Source: Bacteroidales bacterium
GTDB lineage: Bacteria; Bacteroidota; Bacteroidia; Bacteroidales; VadinHA17
Direction: 5' to 3'
Length of the DNA stretch: 6,873 nt
Assembly: GCA_016936695.1 (NCBI GenBank)
Contig: JAFGXK010000044.1
Location: forward strand, 1 to 6,873
Shown piece after piece: positions 1 through 6,460 of the stretch. Position numbers and translations under genes: made by a program. The notes beneath the pieces are model-generated. The model saw nothing but the letters and a program-made list of their open reading frames with translations, had not been told where the DNA came from and did not search any database. The stretch's first letter is position 1; each line of letters begins with the position of its first letter.

Positions 1-94
1 CAGCAACCAGCAACCAGCAACAAGTAACCAGCAACCAGCAACCAGCAACAAGCAACCAGCAACCAGTAACCAGCAACCAGCAACCAGCAACCAG
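1..94. repeat. 7-bp tandem repeat (CAGCAAC)n, open at the left edge
   Basis: Thirteen consecutive 7-bp units fill positions 1-91, followed by a partial CAG to 94. Ten units are exact CAGCAAC; the variants are AAGTAAC (22-28), AAGCAAC (50-56) and CAGTAAC (64-70). The first two variants sit at units 4 and 8, which suggests a 28-bp higher-order unit. The array begins at base 1, so its true length is unknown. It has no self-complementarity that would make a hairpin, and stop codons in the repeat (for example TAA at 67-69) argue against it being coding on the + strand. It ends 23 bp before the formate dehydrogenase start codon, so it lies in that gene's leader, promoter or an intercistronic gap. 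Confidence 0.95.
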
Positions 95-117
95 AGTTAA
101 TTATACTGTTTCAACCT

Positions 118-2838
118 ATGGAGATGGCCACTTTTACAATCGATGATAAGAAAGTTCAGGCTCCCGCCGGCTCAAACCTGTTGGAGGCAGCCCGTCAGAA
201 CGGCATTCAAATCCCCGGACTGTGTTACCACCACAAACTGACACCCACCGGCGCATGCAGACTGTGCCTGGTAAAGATAGAGGGTACAAGGGGCATGACT
301 GCATCATGCACCGTGAAGGTGACCGAAGGGATGAAAGTGATTGCATTTGACCAGGAACTTGAAGAAACCCGGAGATTTCTGCTTAATTATCTTCTATACG
401 AGTACAGCCATCATTATGACGGAACTTACCCCGACGAGCTGAGGGAACTGATTATTAGATACGAACTTGATAAGCCTGATTACAGGTTCATTAAACCTGT
501 CCGTCATAAACCTGACTTTAAAACTGAAGATTCTTCTCCTGTTCTTACCTATGATCCTGCGAAGTGCATAAAATGCTTTCGCTGCATAAAAGCTTGCGAG
601 GAGGTTCAGGGCAAGAACGTGCTCTCTTTCACCGGGAGGGGAACCGGATCGTATATTATTGCCGGAACAGGTGTCTGGGGTGAAAGTGAGTGTGATGGTT
701 GCGGGGAATGCATCCAGCTGTGTCCGACGGGCGCTATTGTTGAAAAACCCAACCGGACGAAAATAGATCTCTCGAAAATTGAGAAGAGGGTTGTTTCAAC
801 ATGTCCTTACTGTGGCGTGGGATGCCAGGTGGAACTCCTGGTTCAGGATGGGAAAATAGTAAGGATAAATGGTGTGGAGGGAGTTCTGCCCAACGATGGA
901 CGTCTTTGCGTCAAGGGACGGTTCGGGTATGAATTCGTGCAGAGTCCCGACCGGCTGACTGTCCCCCTGATAAAGCGCAACGGGAAATTTGAGGAAGCAT
1001 CCTGGGATGAGGCTCTCGGCCTTATTGCCGCAAAATTTCAGGAGATCAAAGACAATTATGGTTCCGATGCTCTTTCCGGTTATGCTTCGGCAAAATGCTC
1101 CAATGAGGATAACTATTTATTTCAGAGATTTATACGGACGGTCTTTGGTACCAATAACATAGATTACTGCACACGCCTTTGCCATGCCTCAACTGTGACG
1201 GCGATGCTGAAAGCCATCGGCGACGGGGCCGGCAGCAATCCGGTCCAGGATTTTGAAACAACTGATTGCCTGTTTGTTATTGGTAACAACATTATCGACA
1301 CTCATCCTATCACCGCTACGTACGTGAAAAGGGCGGCCACAAAGGGACAGCTTATAATTGTGGTCGATCCCAAATGGACTCCGCTCGTCAGGTACTCGAC
1401 CGTCTGGCTTCAGCCAAAACTGGGTACTGACATTGCCCTGCTTAACGGTCTGGTTCATATAATAATTAAAAATGGCTGGATCAACAGGCGATTTATAGAG
1501 GAACGGGTAGAGGGTGGCATGGAGGCATTTTCAGATCTTGAGGAGCTTGTGACCAGATATACTCCTGAATTTGTTTCGGGAATCACCGGAGTTCCTGCCG
1601 AAAATCTGAATCTGGCTGCCCGGCTTTATGCAACATCCCCCACGGCAATGATTGCTACGGGAATGGGAATGAGTCAGCAGGTTACCGGAACACACAACGT
1701 GTTTTGCCTCATCAACATGATGCTTATTACCGGACAGGTGGGCCGTGAAAGATGCGGAATAAATCCGCCGAGGGGTCAGAATAACGTTCAGGGGGTTACA
1801 GACGTGGGTTGTTCTCCGGTCAATTACCCGGGTTACATACCGGTTTCAGATGATGAAAACCGCCGCAAGGTTGCAAAGGTATGGGATGTACCCTATGAAT
1901 CCCTTTCACCGCGTCCGGGTCTTACAACAGTGGAGATAATGCAGACTGCCTATAAGGGAAAGATAAAGGGCATCTTCATCATGGGAGAAAATCCCATGAT
2001 AAGCGATCCTAACCTGAACCATACTGAAGAGGCTCTCAACAGGATGGAATTTGTTGTTGTGCAGGATATTTTCCTCACGGAGACCACAAAGCTGGCCGAT
2101 GTGGTGCTTCCTGCATCAGCCTGGGGTGAAAAGGAAGGGACCTTTGTGAACAGCGACCGGCGGGTTTTAAGGACAAGGAAAGCGGTTGAGTGTCCGGGGA
2201 CTGCAAGGATTGACTGGAGGATTATACATGAACTATCACGTAGGATGGGCAAACCAATGCCTGATTATCGCGATGAGAGTGAGATCTTTAATGAGATAGC
2301 CAGGGTAACCCCAATCATGGCGGGGATTTCCTATTCGAGGCTTGAAAAAGGAAGTATACAATGGCCCTGTCCCACGAGCGACCATCCCGGAACTCCTACG
2401 CTTTATCTCGAAAGATTCAATACTCCTACCGGAAGAGGCAAATTGTTCCCTGTGGAATACGTTCCGCAAAATGAGTTTACCGATTCCGAGTACCCACTGA
2501 TGCTGAACAGCGGCAGACTGCTTTATCATTACCATACTGCCACTATGAGCAGACGGACAGAGGTGCTGAGAGATTTCATCAATGAGTCTTTTATCCTGAT
2601 CCATCCTGAAGATGCATTGCGTTACGACCTCTTTGAAGGCGGCAGGGTGAGAGTTGAATCCCGCCGTGGAGAACTTGAGACTCAGGTGCGAATTTCGGAG
2701 GAGGTACTTGCAGGCGAGGTCTTCATGCCATGGCATTTCACAGAGTCGCAGGTCAACCGTCTCACCAGGGATGAACTGGACCCGTACAGCAGGATAGCTC
2801 CGTTTAAGCTTTCAGCAGTCAGGATTCAGAAGGTCTGA
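118..2838 (+). CDS. fdhA: Formate dehydrogenase catalytic (alpha) subunit, Mo/W-bisMGD, cysteine type
   Basis: Predicted cytoplasmic 906-residue enzyme oxidising formate to CO2 (or the reverse) at a molybdenum or tungsten bis-MGD centre. Domains in order: N-terminal 2Fe-2S ferredoxin domain with C36, C47, C50 and C64; a linker at about 85-125 where the NuoG-type His/Cys 4Fe-4S site normally lies; a 2x[4Fe-4S] module (C150, C153, C156, C160 and C192, C195, C198, C202); the catalytic domain opening with a 4Fe-4S site (C229, C232, C236, C264); and a C-terminal dinucleotide-binding domain from about 790. The active-site residue is C355 (codon TGC at 1180-1182) followed by H356, so this is not a selenoprotein. 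The RGQNNVQG motif at 552-559 is typical of the family. The linker lacks the usual cysteines. The ATG at 124 is an equally plausible start: neither has a well-spaced Shine-Dalgarno, and the ferredoxin fold starts right after the second Met. No NADH-binding or membrane subunit follows; a partner may lie upstream. The family is clear; the electron acceptor is unknown. Confidence 0.93.
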   Translation: MEMATFTIDDKKVQAPAGSNLLEAARQNGIQIPGLCYHHKLTPTGACRLCLVKIEGTRGMTASCTVKVTEGMKVIAFDQELEETRRFLLNYLLYEYSHHYDGTYPDELRELIIRYELDKPDYRFIKPVRHKPDFKTEDSSPVLTYDPAKCIKCFRCIKACEEVQGKNVLSFTGRGTGSYIIAGTGVWGESECDGCGECIQLCPTGAIVEKPNRTKIDLSKIEKRVVSTCPYCGVGCQVELLVQDGKIVRINGVEGVLPNDGRLCVKGRFGYEFVQSPDRLTVPLIKRNGKFEEASWDEALGLIAAKFQEIKDNYGSDALSGYASAKCSNEDNYLFQRFIRTVFGTNNIDYCTRLCHASTVTAMLKAIGDGAGSNPVQDFETTDCLFVIGNNIIDTHPITATYVKRAATKGQLIIVVDPKWTPLVRYSTVWLQPKLGTDIALLNGLVHIIIKNGWINRRFIEERVEGGMEAFSDLEELVTRYTPEFVSGITGVPAENLNLAARLYATSPTAMIATGMGMSQQVTGTHNVFCLINMMLITGQVGRERCGINPPRGQNNVQGVTDVGCSPVNYPGYIPVSDDENRRKVAKVWDVPYESLSPRPGLTTVEIMQTAYKGKIKGIFIMGENPMISDPNLNHTEEALNRMEFVVVQDIFLTETTKLADVVLPASAWGEKEGTFVNSDRRVLRTRKAVECPGTARIDWRIIHELSRRMGKPMPDYRDESEIFNEIARVTPIMAGISYSRLEKGSIQWPCPTSDHPGTPTLYLERFNTPTGRGKLFPVEYVPQNEFTDSEYPLMLNSGRLLYHYHTATMSRRTEVLRDFINESFILIHPEDALRYDLFEGGRVRVESRRGELETQVRISEEVLAGEVFMPWHFTESQVNRLTRDELDPYSRIAPFKLSAVRIQKV

Positions 2839-2856
2839 CTGGATTTCTGAGATCTG

Positions 2857-2892
2857 AAAAAAAGGCAGCTATTCGAATAGCTGCCTTTTTTT
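2857..2892. terminator. Perfect bidirectional rho-independent terminator
   Basis: A perfect 36-nt inverted repeat is centred between 2874 and 2875: seven A, the stem GGCAGCTAT against ATAGCTGCC around a TCGA centre, then seven T. The T run follows the stem on both strands. It starts 18 bp after the formate dehydrogenase stop codon and ends one base from the tRNA discriminator on the opposite strand, so it can terminate both convergent transcripts. Assignment is from structure alone and is strong. Confidence 0.95.
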
Positions 2893-2893
2893 G

Positions 2894-2966
2894 TCGGCCC
2901 GGAGAGGCTCGAACTCTCGACCCCATGATTAAGAGTCACGTGCTCTACCAGCTGAGCTACGGGCCG
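2894..2966 (-). tRNA. tRNA-Lys (anticodon CTT)
   Basis: On the minus strand the 73-nt sequence folds into a full cloverleaf: 7-bp acceptor stem CGGCCCG/CGGGCCG, 4-bp D stem GCTC/GAGC, 5-bp anticodon stem CGTGA/TCATG with one G-U pair, anticodon loop CTCTTAA with anticodon CTT (2931-2933), 5-nt variable loop, T stem GAGAG/CTCTC and T loop TTCGAGC. The discriminator base is A, as expected for lysine. CCA is not encoded; the next bases are CAA, so a nucleotidyltransferase must add it. The first pair is C1-G72 rather than the common G1-C72. It lies 90 bp downstream of the aminotransferase gene on the same strand and could share its transcript. The terminator follows after a single-base trailer. 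Confidence 0.96.
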
Positions 2967-3056
2967 TATTTCGGGATTACAAAAATAGTGATTTTAAAAC
3001 TGCAGAGTTATTTCCTCCTTAAATATTATCAAAGGGGCAATGTGACAAGAGTCTTT

Positions 3057-4562
3057 TTATTCAATTTCAAACCATTTCATCGACCTTGGAAGATTAACAT
3101 CTTCGTGTGTAATGTGATTAAATTCGTTGGTGTGATTGTTATAACAGTAATCCTTTCCCCACTCGTCAGCATTTTCAGCCACCTGTCCGATTGCGTCAAT
3201 TATGTACGAGAGTTCCGCATCAGTCATGGTAGGATGAAGCGAAAGCCTCACCCAGCCGGGCTTCATCGACAGATCCCCGGCTTCAATTCTCTCCGTGATC
3301 TCCTGTGAGTGAAGGAAATCGACATTCAGGAGAAAATGGCCGTATGTTCCGGCGCAGGAACAGCCTCCCCGGACCTGTATTCCGTACCTGTCGTTCAGAA
3401 GTTTTGTTGCGAGGTTATGATGAACTTTATCGAGATAGAATGAAAAAACCCCGAGCCTGTCCGTGATGTTCTCAGCCAGTATGTGCAGACCGGGAATTCT
3501 GTCAAGTCCCTCAAAAGCAAGTTTTACAAGATGCTCCTCCCTTTCACGTATTTTCCTTATGTCCATTTTTTCCTTGAGGGAGATTGCCAGTGCTGCCCTG
3601 ATTCCCTGGAGAAAGCCTGGTGTGCCTCCGTCTTCCTTGACTTCAATGTCGGTTATGTAACTATACCCTCCCCAGCGGTTAGTCCATTTTACAGTTCCAC
3701 CGCCCGGAGTATCTGGTATCTCATTCTTGTAGAGCTGACGGTTGAACACAAGGACTCCCGCGCTTCCGGGTCCGCCGAGAAACTTATGAGGGGAGAAGAA
3801 TATCCCGTCAAGCTGTTCCATCCTGTCGGGAGGATGCATGTTTATTTCAACGTAGGGGGCCGAAGCCGCAAAGTCAATGAAGCAATATCCGTTGTATTCA
3901 TGCATGATACGGGCAAGCTCATAGTATGGCGGTTTATATCCGGTAACATTTGAACATGCCGTGAATGAGCCTATCAGCAGGGGACGGTCCTTGTACCTTT
4001 TTATCTTTGACCGGAGCAATTCGGGATCCACCCTCAGGCCGTCGGAAGGTTCAAGAACCACCACATCAGCCAGTGTTTCAAACCAAGATGTGTGATTTGA
4101 ATGGTGCTCAGCATGGGTAAGGAAAACCACCGGGCGGTTCTCGTTGGGTATCTCACGGCAGCTTTTGTATTCTCCGTGGGTGAATGCACAAAATTTAACT
4201 GCCTGCTCAGGCACCTTCAGACCCAGTAATCTCTGCAGTTTCGCAATTGCCGATGTCATTCCGGTGCCGGTGAAGATAATAATGTCATTCTCATTGGCGT
4301 TGACATGGTTCTTTACAATCTTCTGGGCCATGTGATAGGCATCCGTCATTGCTTTACCGGTCGCTGATGATTCGGAGTGAGTATTTCCGACCATCTGACC
4401 TATATCATCGCTTATCCTCTTCTCGATGGGTCCGTAAAGCCTGCCGCTGGCAATCCAGTCGGCATATACCAGCTTCTTCTTCCCGTAAGGGGTATCTATA
4501 TAAGCATCAAGGCCTGTGATTTCCTTTCTGAACTGCTCAAAGTGCTTTTCAAGATCCTGCAT
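3057..4562 (-). CDS. Class V aminotransferase-fold PLP enzyme, cysteine desulfurase/selenocysteine lyase-like
   Basis: Predicted cytoplasmic PLP enzyme of 501 residues, longer than SufS or CsdA (about 400-410). Visible family features: the HAEHHSN motif at 150-156, whose histidine would stack on PLP; D230 in FIDFAASAP, expected to bind the pyridine nitrogen; the Schiff-base lysine K260 in SPHKFLGGPG; and a mobile-loop motif RGGCSCAGTYGH at 398-408, in which C403 aligns with the catalytic persulfide cysteine of SufS (R-x-G-x-x-C-A) and C401 is extra. The glutamine that follows the aspartate in SufS (DGAQ) is A233 here. An extension beyond about 460 has no motif I recognise. No Suf, Isc or Nif partner is adjacent. 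A TAnnTTTG box lies 32-39 bp before the start. The fold is certain; desulfurase activity is inferred from the cysteines, and another carbon-sulfur lyase or aminotransferase role is possible. Confidence 0.88.
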   Translation of the reverse strand: MQDLEKHFEQFRKEITGLDAYIDTPYGKKKLVYADWIASGRLYGPIEKRISDDIGQMVGNTHSESSATGKAMTDAYHMAQKIVKNHVNANENDIIIFTGTGMTSAIAKLQRLLGLKVPEQAVKFCAFTHGEYKSCREIPNENRPVVFLTHAEHHSNHTSWFETLADVVVLEPSDGLRVDPELLRSKIKRYKDRPLLIGSFTACSNVTGYKPPYYELARIMHEYNGYCFIDFAASAPYVEINMHPPDRMEQLDGIFFSPHKFLGGPGSAGVLVFNRQLYKNEIPDTPGGGTVKWTNRWGGYSYITDIEVKEDGGTPGFLQGIRAALAISLKEKMDIRKIREREEHLVKLAFEGLDRIPGLHILAENITDRLGVFSFYLDKVHHNLATKLLNDRYGIQVRGGCSCAGTYGHFLLNVDFLHSQEITERIEAGDLSMKPGWVRLSLHPTMTDAELSYIIDAIGQVAENADEWGKDYCYNNHTNEFNHITHEDVNLPRSMKWFEIE

Positions 4563-4828
4563 CCTGTTGTTTTTATGTACCTCACCGGCGATTCAAAATT
4601 ATGAATAATTGTTGCTAAATTGCATGAACTTAATCATAAGGATGGAATCCGGATTTCAGACACGTGTTGCACCTCTTGATAAAACCTTATAAATCATGCA
4701 AGAGACATTTAAAAGACTTCTGATAATCTTTTATTGTTTTGCTGATTCAGGCGTTGATCCGGAATCCGAAGGAAAGTATTTAATATACAATTTTCTCAGT
4801 CATTTTTTTATTGCTAAATTGCCGGAGT
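4563..4828. other. Divergent intergenic region between the aminotransferase and peroxiredoxin genes
   Basis: These 266 bp are AT-rich and separate two divergently transcribed genes. They contain the minus-strand -7 box at 4594-4601, a 12-bp direct repeat TTGCTAAATTGC at 4612-4623 and 4811-4822 (the second copy just before the peroxiredoxin start), and a 10-bp perfect palindrome AATCCGGATT at 4646-4655. A 55-codon open frame (4696-4863, +) overlaps the peroxiredoxin start but shows no recognisable domain or ribosome binding site. No exact TAnnTTTG box is found on the + strand, so the peroxiredoxin promoter is not located. Confidence 0.6.
4594..4601 (-). promoter_or_regulatory. Candidate Bacteroidota -7 promoter box for the aminotransferase gene
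   Basis: The minus strand reads TAATTTTG, an exact match to the TAnnTTTG -7 consensus of Bacteroidota primary sigma factors. It lies 31 bp before the ATG at 4562, which would give a leader of about 25 nt. No good TTG-type -33 element is seen at the expected 19-21 bp upstream, so support comes from the box and its position only. Confidence 0.45.
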
Positions 4829-5314
4829 ATGAAATCTTTAAAAATAGGAGATATGATTCCTGATTTCTCCCTTCCCGACCAGGATGGGAAGATGTTCCAT
4901 ATCAGGGATTTTATCGGTAAGAAGCAGTTGGTCATATTCTTTTATCCGAAGGACGGAAGTCTCTACTGCACAAGGGAGGCTTGCTATTTCAGGGATATCA
5001 ATGATGTGTTTGCTGAAAATGATGCCGTTGTAATAGGCATAAGCGGACAATCAATTGATAGTCATAAAGAGTTTGCAGAAATGAACCAGCTGAACTATAC
5101 TTTACTAAGTGATACTGACGATTTGGTACGCAAGGAATTTGGTGTTCCGTCAAGTTTGTTCGGCCTGATGGCAGGACGTGTTACGTATGTGGCTGACAAA
5201 TCCGGTAAGATTGTCTATATATTCAATTCTCAGACAAAAGTCCAGAAACATGCTGATGAAGCTCTTAAGATAATCTTGCTGCTGAAGAAAACCAGCATTA
5301 CATCGGAGCAATAA
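4829..5314 (+). CDS. Peroxiredoxin, Bcp/PrxQ-type (AhpC/TSA family)
   Basis: Predicted cytoplasmic thiol peroxidase of 161 residues reducing hydrogen peroxide or organic hydroperoxides with electrons from thioredoxin, a normal length for Bcp/PrxQ. The thioredoxin-like fold begins with GDMIPDFSLPDQDG (7-20). The peroxidatic cysteine is C47 and the likely resolving cysteine is C52, giving the CxxxxC spacing of atypical 2-Cys PrxQ proteins. R117 in GRVTYVAD is the usual conserved arginine. The motif before C47 is PKDGSLYC, where the family normally has PKDxTPGC, so the catalytic Thr is Ser45 and Pro-Gly is Leu-Tyr. The ATG at 4829 was chosen over the in-frame TTG at 4811 because homologues start near this MKxLKIGD sequence; GGAG at 4824-4827 is too close to act as a normal ribosome binding site. 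It is a single-gene unit converging on the BNR gene, and no redox regulator is nearby. Confidence 0.88.
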   Translation: MKSLKIGDMIPDFSLPDQDGKMFHIRDFIGKKQLVIFFYPKDGSLYCTREACYFRDINDVFAENDAVVIGISGQSIDSHKEFAEMNQLNYTLLSDTDDLVRKEFGVPSSLFGLMAGRVTYVADKSGKIVYIFNSQTKVQKHADEALKIILLLKKTSITSEQ

Positions 5315-5386
5315 GAATTTATTTGCTGAATTGATCTGAATCCCGGGGCACTGTTCGTACTCCAGACACAGGCCAATCATCAGCTT

Positions 5387-6460
5387 TTACAGTTTTTCTT
5401 CTGGCCAGCCTCCGTCGGCACTGAAATCAGCCGCCCTGATGAGCCCGGGGTCGATTACCACGCGTTTAATAAGTTTTCTGTTCCATGTATAGGTAATGTG
5501 AATCATCCCGTCGGCACTCTGTATAACTGCGGGATATGAGAATTCAGTTCCTTTTTCCTCATTTTCGAGAAGGGCGACGGGTTTCCAGTTTATGCCATCG
5601 TCAGAGATTGCAACATTCAGAATGTTTCGTCCTGATTTCAGGTGGTTGTAAACCATAACGTGCCTTCCGTCGCTTAGTGTGACTGCATCAATTCCTGAAT
5701 TCGGATTGGGAAGGCTTAGCGGACTCAGCACGCTCCAGGTCTGGCCTTTATCCTGTGACCATGAGGTAAGTATACTGGACTGTTTGCTGCGGCAAACCAG
5801 CTGAAGCTTTCCTCCGGGGTGGAATAATACTGACGGCTGAATTGCTGATATACTCTTGTCATTAAGAGGTTCAGTCATTGTCCAGGTCATCCCGAAGTCG
5901 GGAGTCATCTCCATATGTACTCTCCATCCGTCATGTTCGGAACTTGAAGGGCACAGCAGGACCCCATTGTCAAGCAGAACCGGTTTATTCTTTACAGGTC
6001 CCATGAATCCTTCCGGAAGCCTTCTGGGCGACGACCATGAAATACCATTGTCGTCGGAGACAATAAGCTCACCCCACCATTCCGAAGGGCTTGGTCCGAC
6101 CTTGAAGAAAAGAAGCAGTTCATCACCTGAGTTGAAAAGAACCGGATTCCAGCAGGGATACCTCTTGTCTCCTCTGATTCCGTTGGCAGGTTCCTCCGGT
6201 CTGGCCCACTTCCCGCCGATGAATCTGCTTGTCCATATCCCGACATCCGGGTTTTTCTCGGCGGTTCCGCCAAACCACGCGGCTATAAATCCTCCATCGA
6301 TTTCAGCTATAGTTGAAGCATGACAGCTTGGGAAAGCGACATCTTCCGGCTGATAGATGAATTCCTTCACAGTAATGCACTGTTCTCCACTGAAAGGCTG
6401 CTGTGCAGTTAGTGTGCCGCAACTTAACAGAATTAAGACAAATAGAATGCTCTTTTTCAT
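5387..6460 (-). CDS. Secreted BNR/Asp-box sialidase-like protein (BNR_2 type)
   Basis: Predicted exported beta-propeller protein of 357 residues, annotated in the family as sialidase or exo-alpha-sialidase. Residues 1-20 form a signal peptide (KK, hydrophobic ILFVLILL, LTAQ cleavage region); C14 in LLSC makes a lipoprotein signal a weaker alternative. Asp-boxes (SxDxGxxW) occur at 135-142, 186-193 (T for S) and 235-242, with a shortened one at 286-292. Family motifs include HAST (47-50), PCWNPVLF (102-109), GPVKNKP (154-160), LPNPNSGIDAV (250-260) and FSYPAVIQ (307-314). The RIP-type arginine motif of true sialidases is absent; FPSCHAST occupies that place. The start codon overlaps the upstream symporter stop (ATGA), indicating an operon and coupled translation. 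It probably acts on a glycan terminus in the periplasm or outside the cell, but the substrate is unknown; sialic acid should not be assumed. Confidence 0.85.
   Translation of the reverse strand: MKKSILFVLILLSCGTLTAQQPFSGEQCITVKEFIYQPEDVAFPSCHASTIAEIDGGFIAAWFGGTAEKNPDVGIWTSRFIGGKWARPEEPANGIRGDKRYPCWNPVLFNSGDELLLFFKVGPSPSEWWGELIVSDDNGISWSSPRRLPEGFMGPVKNKPVLLDNGVLLCPSSSEHDGWRVHMEMTPDFGMTWTMTEPLNDKSISAIQPSVLFHPGGKLQLVCRSKQSSILTSWSQDKGQTWSVLSPLSLPNPNSGIDAVTLSDGRHVMVYNHLKSGRNILNVAISDDGINWKPVALLENEEKGTEFSYPAVIQSADGMIHITYTWNRKLIKRVVIDPGLIRAADFSADGGWPEEKL

Noticed and set aside
1..94. CRISPR array or coding repeat
   Set aside because: The 7-bp units have no spacers and stop codons occur in the + frames; it is a simple tandem repeat.
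1180..1182. Selenocysteine at the formate dehydrogenase active site
   Set aside because: The codon is TGC, a normal cysteine, so no recoding is involved.
1950..2736. Long minus-strand open frames inside the formate dehydrogenase gene
   Set aside because: They lie wholly inside a gene with clear family motifs throughout and their translations show no domain; they are shadows.
2925..3308. Open frame of 127 codons on the + strand
   Set aside because: It runs across the tRNA and the antisense of the aminotransferase C terminus, with no domain or ribosome binding site.
4720..4740. Possible + strand -7 box (TATTGTTTTG) for the peroxiredoxin gene
   Set aside because: It has an extra base relative to TAnnTTTG and would give a leader of nearly 100 nt; too weak to annotate.
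4696..4863. Small + strand ORF of 55 codons before and overlapping the peroxiredoxin start
   Set aside because: No ribosome binding site, no recognisable domain, and a 35-bp overlap with a confident gene in another frame; kept only as a note in the intergenic entry.
5315..5386. Terminator between the convergent peroxiredoxin and BNR genes
   Set aside because: A weak GGC-CTGT/ACAG-GCC pairing exists on the minus strand but has a bulge, a long loop and no T run; nothing terminator-like is seen on the + strand.
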